Shown here: one piece after another, positions 17,154 through 27,347 of the stretch | Position numbering within the stretch: position 1 is the first letter of the stretch | Layout of the letters: each line of letters begins with the position of its first letter | Assembly: GCA_025765615.1 (NCBI GenBank) | Contig: JAIVFJ010000080.1 | Location: forward strand, 186,001-250,000 | From: Zopfochytrium polystomum | Lineage: Eukaryota > Chytridiomycota > Chytridiomycetes > Chytridiales > Chytridiaceae | DNA length: 64,000 nt | Direction of reading: 5' to 3' | Notes under the pieces: generated by a model | The model's input: the letters and a program-made list of their open reading frames with translations, nothing else | Database searches by the model: none | Told to the model about the DNA's origin: nothing | Program-made: the position numbers and the translations under genes

Positions 17154-18801
17154 ATGAGTGGAACGGTTTCGATCCGCATTCGGCCCCCCGCGGGGCAAAT
17201 CATCTCGCTCACCGTCGATCTTGAGAACACGCTTCTATCCCTCAAGGAAACGGTTGCGCCGCTGGTTCGCTTCGCCTCTGCAGCCGAGGTTCGGGTAGTC
17301 TTTGCAGGTAACGAAGAGAGCCACCCCACCAAGTTTGCCGCCCACCGTCCCATCTTTGTTTATTGCTCCACCGGGCTGCACCACGAAATTCTAATTGCAT
17401 CCTAACCTTCGCCAAAGGTCGCATTCTGCGAGATGACGAAGCGTCGCTCGGTTCTCTGGGCGTCGCCGAAGGCTCCACTCTCCACGTGGTAAAGCTTGCG
17501 GCCAACACCGCCGCTGCGTCCTCCGCCTCCCCAAATGCCCCGCCACCCGTGCCCTCCTCCAATCCATACTTCCCTGGTACGTCTCCGTTTGACCGGGACA
17601 TTTTCTGCAACTTTTGTCCTTAAACTCGCTGATCACTGTGTTCTTTCCCCCTCCAGTTGACCGGCAAGATCCACTGCATAATGCCATGATGGACATGATG
17701 AGCCAGAATCCCCAGCTGATGCAGTCGCTCATGATGGCGGATCCTCGGCTGCAGGCTTTGGCGGAGCGGAACCCAGAAGTGCGACAGATGCTGCGAGATC
17801 CTGAGACGCTGCAGCAAATGATTCAAATGATGAGAAACCCGGCGCTGATGCGGGAGATGATGAGGAATCAAGGTACGTTTTGGGTGAGGGTTGGGCCTTG
17901 TAGAAGCTAATTTGACTCATTTGACTGTCAGATCGCTCGCTTAGCAATATAGAGGCGATTCCCGGTGGTATGGCAGCCCTTTCGTCCTTGTACAGCTCGA
18001 TGGAGCAGGAGGAGCACGCGTTGGAAACTCGGCCGCAGACGTCGGACGAATCCAACAGACTCTTTGCGGAGAGGCTCGGCGTCAACCTTAACAGCTCGCC
18101 TGCCGATCGTCCCAACGACAGTGCACTCCCCAACCCATGGGGCCCAGCACCTGCAACTAGGCCAGCGCCACGATCAGGTTCGTGCCCGAATGGCCTTTTG
18201 AATTTAGCTTTTTTGAATCATCTCTGACTGTCTGACCAGCGCCAGTGACAGCTGTGCCCGTACCTGCGCCGAGTCTCAACGATTCGTTTTTCGGAGATGG
18301 CGAACTCTCGGCAGCCGAGCTTCAGCGGATTGAGCAAATGTTTGATGCACTGGAGGGGACGGCGCCGGCACCCTCCGTGCCTCAAGCGACGACGGGACAG
18401 ACTCCCTCGGCTTTCCCGTTCGCGCCATTTTTTGGCCTCCCGCCGCCAGCAGCGAGCACGGGAGCCGGCGCAGGCGCGGCGGGCCAGGACCCGACCGCGC
18501 TGTTGCAGCGGCTGCAAACGGAGCTGGCAGCGCTTAGCATGCGTGCACCCGGCGCGGCCCAAGGGTTCCCCTACCCCGCACCGTCAGTCCCTGCAGCGGC
18601 CGCCTCAACGACATCGATCGCGGGAGGAGCAGGTAACACTGCTCCTGCACCTGCGCCGCCGACCGAAAGCCCAGAAGAGCGATTTAAGGACGAGCTTGCG
18701 AGAATGAACGACATGGGATTCACAGACAAGGCGAAGAACATTAAAGCCTTGTTGGCAGCGGTGCGTCGTTTTAGTTTGGTTATGCTTTTAAAGTCTCCGA
18801 T

Positions 18802-18838
<37 letters not shown>

Positions 18839-18991
18839 CGTGCGTGCGCGTGTGCGTGTGAGTGTGCGCGCTTGGTGGTTTTTTGTGCTCTTCACGGCGC
18901 CCTGATTCATTCCTCTCTTTGTTCTCCCCGCACCGCCTTGCAGGGCGGAAATGTCGACAGTGCTGTCATTTACTTACTGGATCACTCGTAA
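17154..18991 (+). CDS. DSK2: ubiquilin/Dsk2 proteasome shuttle factor
   Basis: Carries ubiquitinated proteins to the proteasome. ATG 17154 opens a ubiquitin-like domain (SIRIRPPAGQIISLTVDL, then after an intron GRILRDDEASLGSLGVAEGSTLHVVK). The STI1-type repeats follow (DPLHNAMMDMMSQNPQLMQS, NPEVRQMLRDPETLQQMIQMMRNPALMREMMRNQD, near 17665-17935). A second Met/Leu-poor, Pro/Ala-rich region leads to a C-terminal UBA domain (RFKDELARMNDMGF, then GGNVDSAVIYLLD) ending at TAA 18989-18991. An intron carrying a long GT microsatellite splits the UBA. The order UBL-STI1-UBA and the size (about 520 residues) are those of ubiquilins. Cytosolic and nuclear. Confidence 0.95.
18804..18868 (+). repeat. GT microsatellite inside a ubiquilin intron
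   Basis: Uninterrupted GT units followed by GT/GC variants, lying between the two halves of the UBA coding sequence. Confidence 0.9.
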
Positions 18992-19757
18992 CTAGTCTGC
19001 CTGCAACGAAGAGTTGAGAGAGTGAGGGCGGGACCAATGGGCAGCCGTGAGCCGGCGAAATGAAGAGGGAGCAGGGCAGATACAGCGAACGAGAGTAATA
19101 AAAGTTGTCCATTAAACACACATTAACCATTTAATGGTCAGTGTGCCAATATTGGCACCGAAACTGAATTGATCACCGTCACAATTATGAGAACTCGAGC
19201 GGCTAAGTAGGTCATTGACACTTCATGATGAACGGATCTATAAAGGATAATATTTTCGTTGCAGTCGTTGATGTGAATTGCAACACTGCGACGGAGGTGA
19301 GGATCCAAATCAATACATCGTCATGCAAATTGGAATTGTTTCATTCCAGGTCCACTAGAAAAATGCTAGATCGCTATTGGGCATGGGAAGGTTGGGGAAG
19401 AGACAAAGTACTGACATAAACTGTCAAAGAACCCTCGGCTATCTCCTTAGAGTGTAACCTGGAGCTACAAAATGGCAGGGTTTCCTCCGGACAATTGGTT
19501 CTGGATTGTCTCAAGCGCCATTGTGCCCTAAGTGCTAAGTGGATGGGTGCGGTTAAGGTGGAATGAACCATAATAAGTAACGACTGATCAAAGTAATCAC
19601 TGATGTAGATGGCAACCACTTATTAATTATTAATTAAGAAACTTGGTTGCCTCACTTCTTCCTGCCCTTGAGTCTGGAAGCTACGGTCACATACCTTTTG
19701 GTCATCCAAACCTCAAACATTAATTGAAGAGTGAACAATTATTACATTTTGATAGTA
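18992..19757. other. AT-rich flank of the transposon island
   Basis: No gene is recognisable. It contains a 16 bp perfect palindrome at 19143-19158 (GTGCCAATATTGGCAC) and ends at the TA dinucleotide 19756-19757 that flanks the Tc1 element. Confidence 0.5.
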
Positions 19758-19787
19758 GAGCTGCTCACAAAATTGTCAATGTTTTTG
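19758..19787 (+). repeat. left terminal inverted repeat of the Tc1 element
   Basis: Contains GCTCACAAAATTG followed by CAATGTTTTTG, matched in reverse complement at the other end. It follows TA at 19756-19757. Confidence 0.8.
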
Positions 19788-20110
19788 TTTGACTGTCCAA
19801 GCCCCTCCCAAGTGCACCAGCGAAGGGTTCTTCCCAAAATTCAGTGTGCTTGGCAGCTAATAGTGTGAAAATGTATTACCAAAGTGGGGAAGCCCTACGC
19901 CCTCAGCAGAAGAAGATTGAAGGATTCAAATTATCTCAATCCATTGGCACGATTTGAGGGTTTGCATCAAAAAAATGTTCATCCAGATTGCGATCTCCAA
20001 TTTTCTGAATTTTCCACCAAACCTTTTCTGCGGTTTGGCCAGGTATATAAAGAAGAGTTTGTTGGTGCAAACCCTGCCCTGTTGGATTCGTACTGCTCTG
20101 AAAAAAATTC

Positions 20111-22540
20111 ATGAAACCCATCTCACTTGAAATTATCTTAAAACTCCTTGACCAAGGCCACTCAGGTCAACTTCGCGAAATTGCTGTCAATGCGAAGGTG
20201 GGAATGCATACTGTTTACTGCGTTCATGCAGCAGTGTGAGACTATACTCACTCCTTTGACCCTGGGATCTGGGCCCTAGAGTGAGGGAAAGCAAATAATA
20301 GGCTAAAACTAACTTTATTGGGCTGTTGTCTAGGGGGTGTTTCAACCCTACTACTTGCCTAGTCCACGAAGTATCCCTACTGATCTGTCTAACAGGGGTC
20401 TCAAACACAAAGAATGAACATTCAGAGGGACAATCCTCTGAAGGATCGGTGCTGGAGCACCGATTACTCGCGTGGCCGTGGGCCGATGCGAGGGGAAACG
20501 GAAGGGCACTCCCGAGGGCGCAACACAACCGCAGAATAAAGAGAGAGAAGAGGGAAACGGGGGTTTTTATCTCAGGAACCTAATCTCAAATACAACAGGA
20601 GCGGTTAATAGCGACGGGACGGACAGGGCGCGACCTAGCGCCCCTCGTCGCGGACGGTGCTGCAGGAGCCCTCGTCGTCGCCAGCGACGGGGGGGAGAGA
20701 GAGAAGGGAGTCGACTATGTAGGGGTCGGAAGGTCGCCAGCAGGGAACTCGCACGCGGAAACACCTGCGATCGTACACGCACCCCGCCGGGCTGCGTCGG
20801 CACGATCACTCGACCAACGGGCTTTATCGCATCGCACTCGTACTCACACATCTCACCCTCACAGCAATAGGACCGAGGCAGGCGCTTGTAGATCGAACTC
20901 TCAGGTGTCGGGGGCCGCGCCGGGCGCAGCCACCAACACCCTCGCGGGGACGGGAAGGTCAGGGACAACGATGCCGTCGTCGCCACCACCACCACCACCG
21001 TCGTCGCGGCAGGCAAGCGCCAGGGATCCTCACTCCAACACAGAGCCGGCAATGTCACACAGTCGCTGGTGGGGCCAGCTGCATTCCCCACCCACGGCCC
21101 CTTAAGAGGAGCCCCACGAAGGGACCATGTACACACCTGGGTGTGTACCATCTCTCACTACCCTCACCTTTGTGAGCCAGATGGATTTGAAGGGACTCTG
21201 TATTGGTGCCAATGGACAGAAATCAGATTGAAGAAAAAAGGAAAAAGAGAAATGGCCCAAAAACAGAGAGAGAGAAAATTGACAAGTCAACCCCCTGACT
21301 TGGAGCATCCACCACAAATGCTCTAAGTCCCCCCAACCCTATGCATGTATGTACAAGTGCCAAAAATAAATAATAAATTAGGCGGGCTTGGGGTACAGCC
21401 TGTCAGGCACCCCATCCCTAGGCAGTCGGGCAGTCTCCATTAGTCACCGAAAAAGAAATATGTTGAGAAAACCCTGGTGCAACGGAAACTGTTAAGACGA
21501 AAGTAGTAAAAGCAGACCCAATAATAAAGATGGGTTAGCCGCAAATACACTTTGATAACGCCTTGGAAACTAAAGAACTGGGAGCAATAATAGGGGTCCC
21601 GATCCTTGCGGTTTTATGACAGGTACGCTTGTTTTTGCGAATAAAATCCTAGACTTTATCACTGAGACCTCGGTGTAGTCTCACAGCAGAGCGTCCAGTC
21701 AAAAACATTCTTCCCAGACATCCAAGGAAGCTCTCCTCTCTGCAAAAAGGTTGATTTGTTCGGCAAATTGCATCTGGCGAGGCTAAAACTGCAGTGCAAC
21801 TGGCCCAGACACATGAACAAGACACTGGGGAGACTGTCTCACCTGAGACAGTCAGGCACTTGCTCCAAGAGATCAGTTTCAAAGGTTTATGGAAGGAGGC
21901 ACAGCCAGCTCTGACAGCAAAACACAATAACACTTTGTTCAAGGTTGCCCTTCGATATCAAAACTGGACAGTTGAGGACTTTAAGTGCGTCATTTGGTTG
22001 AACAAGTCATGGCCTATGCTTTAGAATTCCTGGGACACCACTTCAAGAAAATACATTCAACTGAAAAAAAATGTTTGGTGGCAGATCTCAAATGGTTTGG
22101 GGTGCCATTACCTGGTCTTGTGTCTTGCAGTTCACATTCGTGGAAGGCTTAATGAATCTGAGCTCTACGTGACTATTTTGGAGAACAATGTCATCCCTAG
22201 TCTTGATGAATGCAGACTCGAGGTGCAGGATGATATATTCCAGCAGGACAATGACCCTAAGCATACATCCAAATACACCAAAGAATGGCTCAACAGCAAT
22301 GGATTTCATGTTATGCAGTGGCCCTCTTAGTCTCCTGACATCAGTCCCATTGAGCACACTTGGACCATCTTGAAGCAGAAGCTCAATTCCTATGAAACTG
22401 CACCAAAGCCCAAACTTGGAACTTTGCAAACGAATCAGGAAAGGAATTTCCAGCCAAAATGTGGGGAATTTGGTTCAAAGCGTGCCTAGGAGGATTGCAG
22501 CAGTCATTGAGGCAAATAGGGAACACAAATTACTGAATAA
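20111..22540 (+). pseudogene. Tc1-type transposase remnant (D34E class)
   Basis: An N-terminal helix-turn-helix segment starts at ATG 20111 (MKPISLEIILKLLDQGHS). After the inserted element the frame continues with a second DNA-binding helix region (SPETVRHLLQE near 21845) and the catalytic part: WTVEDFKCVIW near 21970, QQDNDPKHTS near 22240, SPDISPIEHTW near 22335. The last Asp and Glu are 34 residues apart, as in Tc1. Damage: the first catalytic Asp, expected after VIWS, is replaced (VIWLNKS); TGA and TAG stops interrupt the frame (for example TAG near 22328); and frame shifts occur near 22020 and 22350. It cannot encode an active enzyme. Confidence 0.85.
20235..21685. mobile_element. 1451 bp element inserted in the Tc1 transposase, solo-LTR-like
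   Basis: The ends are TGTGAGACTATAC and GTGTAGTCTCACA, a 13 bp inverted pair with one mismatch, starting TG and ending CA. GCAG flanks both sides (20231-20234 and 21686-21689) as a target duplication. Removing the element and one GCAG brings the two parts of the transposase back into one frame. No coding region is recognised inside; AATAAA motifs occur near 21366 and 21639. TG...CA ends with a 4 bp duplication fit a solo LTR of a retrotransposon. A non-autonomous DNA element is the alternative. Confidence 0.7.
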
Positions 22541-22732
22541 AGTTTTCACATCAACGCACAAAATTGTGCCAATGCATAGGTCACATGTTCAATTCTGCCT
22601 CTTGCATGATATGTACAGTGCAGCTGTGGCACTTAAGCAGCAGATAGAGCATATCTATGGGAGTAACTGAGCAGAATTTTATGTCTGTCCTGCAATTATT
22701 GAGTGTGTTTGAGCAGAGACTGTCATTGTGGC

Positions 22733-22763
22733 AAAAACATTGGCACAATTTTGTGAGCCAATG
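22733..22763 (-). repeat. right terminal inverted repeat of the Tc1 element
   Basis: Reverse complement of the left end with a 2 bp difference in spacing; followed by TA at 22764-22765. Confidence 0.8.
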
Positions 22764-23861
22764 TATCAGTCACTTTCGCATTACTGTGTAATCCAGTGCT
22801 GAGTAGATGAAACATTACAAAGCAGCTTGTATCAGGTTTACGGAACACGTTGTTGGCAAAAATCGCAATAGGCTGTTTAAAGGGGTCGACACACTGTTAG
22901 CTTTTTTTCTCTGGACTATTTTTTGCAACAACAGGGCTTAAAGCGCAATTTCTTGGGGCTTTGTTTTTCAGGTCGTTCAATCTCTTGTGCTGATGCCACT
23001 CTTTCGTCAATTTCTGGCTTATTTGGCTGCTTTGGCAGCGATTAAGCAGGTTGAATTGTGTGTTCGCGTTTGTGGGTCGTGTTGGATGCCTTCGAGTTTT
23101 TTCCTTTTCGTGTTTTTCCTTTTTGTTCTGGTTTTCTCCCCTTTTTCCCCTTTCTTTCTCTTTCACCTTTTCTCCAAGAAATCTCTTGTGAGAATAGGTG
23201 ACGATTGTCCCAGTTGTCCCCAACGCTCAATCCCGAACACTGCCCATCACAGGTGCTCCGCGCCTGCGAGGGATCCCATCCCTGTTCCACTCTTCGCTGC
23301 CAAGATCTCGCCACCCGCTTCTGCGGCGGCCTTGCTGCCGCCAGATCTGGATCCATCACCTCCGCCAAGAGCAGCCGGTTATTCAGGTTTGGTGCATTCA
23401 GCTGTGTTAGTTTGTGTCTCTTAGTTCATTTCTGTGGTTTGTGCTGTCCAACTATCGCAGAGTAGTGTAAACCTTGCTCAACAGTCTCTCTCTATGTCAG
23501 GATCCAACCTTTCACTCCACCTGTTTACCCTCCTTATTTGTACCTGTCCTACCCTCCCGTTTTCTTCACATGTAAGGGACTGATTGCCGTTGAGGGCTGA
23601 CATTCTACTTACAGATGAACAGCAGTTGGTGGGAGTAGCTTTGTCACTTGCAGAATCAGTGCAAGGGAGGCCTTGTGTGTCCTGTGGTGTGTGGTTCAAC
23701 TCTCTTGAGCAAGGACTGCCTACTCTGCTTGGACTGAACAGACAGCTGCCCAAAGACAGAACAAGAACAACCCCTCACCTGTGACAAGGGAGCCTTGCAA
23801 GGCTTTGCCGTGTGAGACCCAAATTTCACCAGTGGCAGGAAAATCTGTTCACAGTGGTGCT

Positions 23862-23962
23862 ACCTTCGAACCTCTCCTATATTATCTGCTTAGCAGAGGA
23901 GGAGGAAAACTGCTTACACTGGCTTTCCGTTCCACTATACTCAGAGAATTTTCAACAGGACA
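23862..23962 (+). repeat. short dispersed repeat B, copy 1
   Basis: About 100 bp containing CCTCTCCTATATTATCTGCTT, a GAGGAGGAGGAAAACTG block and TTTCCGTTCCACT. It recurs in direct orientation at about 24345-24440 with a few substitutions and small indels. Confidence 0.75.
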
Positions 23963-24164
23963 AGCCAATCAGTGGGGATATACAAGAAACTTCTTTATTT
24001 CTATAGTATTGATGCCCTAACTTAGATGTAAGGTCGGCAACCACCGGATACAATTCAAGTAGTTTCCTATTTGAAGAACAGCACAAGTGATTGATACCTT
24101 ATATCAATAAAAAGGAATAAGGTCAACACATAGTTCTAGGAAAATTCACAGAGGAAAGGTGTAA

Positions 24165-24585
24165 ATAGTCTACTCTGAGTGAGGGAGTGGAAGGAGTGAA
24201 TGAAGTGGAGATGTGTGTTTGTGGGTGGTCCTTCTCCCCAACTTGGAGAGAAAGAGAAAAAACTCTGTTATGAATTATTGATACATGATGATGATGTACA
24301 CGCTGTAATAGTTGCTAGGCAAGCATGACCGGCACAGGGTAAACACCTCTCCTATATTATCTGCTTGAGCAGAGGAGGAGGAAAACTGTTGACACCAGGT
24401 TTCCGTTCCACTTAATACTCAGAGTATTTGTCATCAGCACAAGCCAGCGCCCAGGTCTGCATTGGTGGTGGCTTGCTCTCCCATGGGCATTGTGAGAACG
24501 ATAACTGACAGTCACAATAGGTTCGGGACAGTCTTGTTCCTCTTGCTGCTAACCAGTCAGTTCTGCCTAACAAAAGGGGATAGGG
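24165..24585 (-). repeat. dispersed repeat, copy 2, interrupted
   Basis: Reverse-strand counterpart of 1278-1473. The two matching blocks are 24165-24236 and about 24448-24585; the roughly 210 bp between them are absent from copy 1 and include repeat B copy 2. Confidence 0.7.
24345..24440 (+). repeat. short dispersed repeat B, copy 2
   Basis: Direct copy of the segment at 23862-23962. It lies within the extra DNA that splits dispersed repeat copy 2. Confidence 0.75.
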
Positions 24586-25260
24586 AACAGGGGCAAAGGG
24601 AAAAGGGAGACATGTCAGGGGAAGAGAGGAACACAAAAAAAAGGGAAACCAGTCCTCGCATAACCCCTTGCCCGTTGCACAGGCGTGCGGCTGCGTGGCC
24701 GAAGGCTGTGGCCGCACGCCAGTCAAAGCCGAGAGGGAGAGGGAGAAAAGAGAGAAAGGGAGGAGGAAAAGGAGGCAGGCGCATGGCGCCTGTCGGAACC
24801 CTCTCAGTCTGCGCCAGCAGAACGACTTTGCGGAGTGGAGTCAGAGCAGTTGACACTGCCTTTGGGGATGACTGTGGCGGACAGGGTCGAAGACAGACAT
24901 CAAAGGACAAAATCCAATTAAGTAGACACACAAGCGGACATAGTAAAGGAACTATTTGTTGCAGGGCTCGACATTGTATGTTCAGGGCACCGGTTCTTTA
25001 CATCACCTTGTAGTCGTGGCTGCGGCATAAAGCGGGAGACGTTCCGATCTCGCACATCAGCTCTGATGTTGTGTTGGCGGCTCCAAAGGCGAGCGAACCA
25101 GGCCCTCCAAACGCCAAAGGAATCATCACCAGGGACTGGGAGGAATACCTGACCAGCCAACTCATTCATATCACCTTGAGAGACCTGGATTTGAAGTGAT
25201 GTATTGACAGGAACTGCAAGGCACTACCACAGTTTACTGTCCCACCTTCCATCATCAAGT

Positions 25261-25400
25261 AGCTCCTACCCCAGACCAACCTAAACAGCATGCACAATGG
25301 TGAGGTACACTGGGGCTTGAACCCAGCACACTGCCATAAATGGCCAAGAGAACCAATTCTCCTGTCACACACCAGGGACTGCAACCCCCAGCTCATACAC
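25261..25400 (-). repeat. possible tRNA-derived SINE fragment
   Basis: On the minus strand GCTGGGTTCAAGCCCCAG (near 25305-25325) forms a T-arm-like hairpin (CTGGG, 7-base loop TTCAAGC, CCCAG) and matches the pol III B box GGTTCRANNCC. Upstream sequence could hold a degenerate A box, but acceptor and anticodon stems do not fold properly, so it is not a functional tRNA. Weak call. Confidence 0.3.
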
Positions 25401-26980
25401 ACAGTCAGAGAGGAAAAGGGCAGGTAAGAAGGTTCAGGTACAGGTTCTAAGAGGCAACAAGAATGGGGGGTGGGCTGCTGAAATAGGAGAGGGTTGGAAT
25501 CAGCAGGGTGAAAGAAGGAGGGGCAAAGAAGGGAAAACACATACAAAACAACAAAACAATAAGTAAAACAACAAAGAAGAGGGAGGAGTGAGTCACCAAA
25601 CAATGGGGCTGAGCCATCAAACAAGGAATGGGGCATTTTCTTTGCATTCAGCTGCCAAGAAGGATGGAGGGGCTGGGGAGAGCTGATTGGTGCAAAGAGG
25701 AAGACAATCACCCACAGCCACAAACGAAAAGAGAGACACACACAGAGATAACAAACAAACAAATAATAAAAGATAAAACAGTAAAAACAGGAAAAACATG
25801 ATAAACAACAAATTGAAAAACAAGTAAAATCAATAAAATTACGAACCAGCCTCGCTCACCTGAGGACGCTGATATTAAATAATGCGACGTACGAAAACGA
25901 GTAACTTTTGCTTAATGCTGTCTGGCCGTTCATAGAGCGGAAGGATGAGTTTCCTGTCCTAAGGCATGAAGGTAGATAAAGTGGGATGCCACATTCCTTC
26001 TACTCTGGCGAGTGCCACTAGCAGACCGTTACATAGTAGCCACGATGTGTGAGTCCTAGTTTAGAGTTCAGTTGTAGCTCCCTCTACGCTAGACGCTACG
26101 ACCAGATGCAATACAAAGCTCACATACCGCAGGCAGACACCAATCATTGTGCTCCGCCTCCCAACTGTGCCTCTGGCACCCTGCTTTAAAAAGGGGACAG
26201 CTGGGCAACCCCCAGCAGAGCAGCAACTGGACACATGCACCCCACATAAAAACAAACCATCATTGTACCACTTTAACACACTCGCAACACTTCAGTCACC
26301 ACTTCAACACACCTATCGCCACTAACCAAAACACTTGAATCATTCACCTTTGGTGGCTCGAAAATTTGCCTACGCCTGGGAGTGAACTCCAGCAGGGTGT
26401 GCTGGAGTTCCATGATGTTGTTTGAGTAGTTATCCACGACACGAAACTGCTGAATCCTGTGCTCAATAGCACAACAGTATCGTGCAGGTTTGGTTGGAGG
26501 TCCACATCATCCCATCTATCCCTTCGTGGGCTTGTGGATTGTGGGTCTCCAACTCATAGTCCCAAAGACCAGTATGCCAAGTAAGGTTGTAAGACCGCTT
26601 CAGGAGTTGAAAAAACTCCATAAACTCTTCAAATATCTCGTCCTCCATCAATCCGTACAGTGCAAACGGGGGGCACTCGCCATGTTTGCATACCTGTGCG
26701 ACTTTGCAGGATGGTCAACGCAGCGTGTGTCAAAACCTTTGCAGACCCACATACCTCTGTCCCTGTGGTCTGGATTGAGCTCAGCACCTGTGACTTTAAG
26801 ATGCGGTTTTGGAGACGCGGCCTTTGTTCGCCTGTCGGGGCTGAGGTAAAGCAATTTCGTCGGAGGCGTTACTTTGGCCCGCTGGGAACGCAGGCTTACT
26901 GCTCTGGACACGTTGTTGGTCCTGTGATTGGGAGGATCTCCTGTAAAAAAAATCTTTGTCTCTTTTTGGTGTGGTCCCTT

Positions 26981-27190
<210 letters not shown>

Positions 27191-27270
27191 CGCTGCTGTC
27201 GCCCGTTGCTTTCTGCTGCTGGCCCCTCGCGACGCGCCGCTAGCTGGTCGCCCTTTGCGCCGAACGAGCG

Positions 27271-27316
27271 ATGCTCTCAACAGCCCATCGCACACCCGGC
27301 TTACCCGGGCGCGCAG

Positions 27317-27347
<31 letters not shown>

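Larger units (their letters stand above)
19758..22763 (+). mobile_element. Tc1/mariner-type DNA transposon, inactivated and split by a second element
   Basis: Inverted ends are visible. After the left TA (19756-19757), five bases precede GCTCACAAAATTG and CAATGTTTTTG. The reverse complement of the right end, before TA 22764-22765, also has five bases then GCTCACAAAATTG and, two bases further, CAATGTTTTTG. TA duplication and this layout are typical of Tc1. The whole is 3006 bp; without the 1451 bp insertion and its duplicated 4 bases it is 1551 bp, the usual Tc1 size. It carries a transposase reading frame in plus orientation with several disabling changes. Confidence 0.85.
22766..26980. other. 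repeat-rich island without recognisable genes
   Basis: Open frames are short, compositionally biased and often overlap on opposite strands. Parts are shared with other places in the window (see the separate repeat entries). 25400-25860 is A-rich on the plus strand. A small inverted repeat of GCGTGCGGC and GCCGCACGC lies near 24682-24720. No tRNA, rRNA or conserved protein domain was found with confidence. Confidence 0.5.

Noticed and set aside
20567..21151. Arg/Ser-rich 194-codon frame on the minus strand
   Set aside because: Lies within the inserted 1451 bp element, has no domain, and the composition reflects local GC-rich repeats.
25166..25823. Hydrophobic minus-strand frames (Phe/Leu-rich)
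   Set aside because: They result from an A-rich plus strand, giving T-rich antisense codons; no start context or family match.
26463..26651. Minus frame with protein-like start (MMEDEIFEEFMEFFQLLKRS)
   Set aside because: Only 62 codons, no continuation found on either side; could be a transposon scrap but not enough to call.
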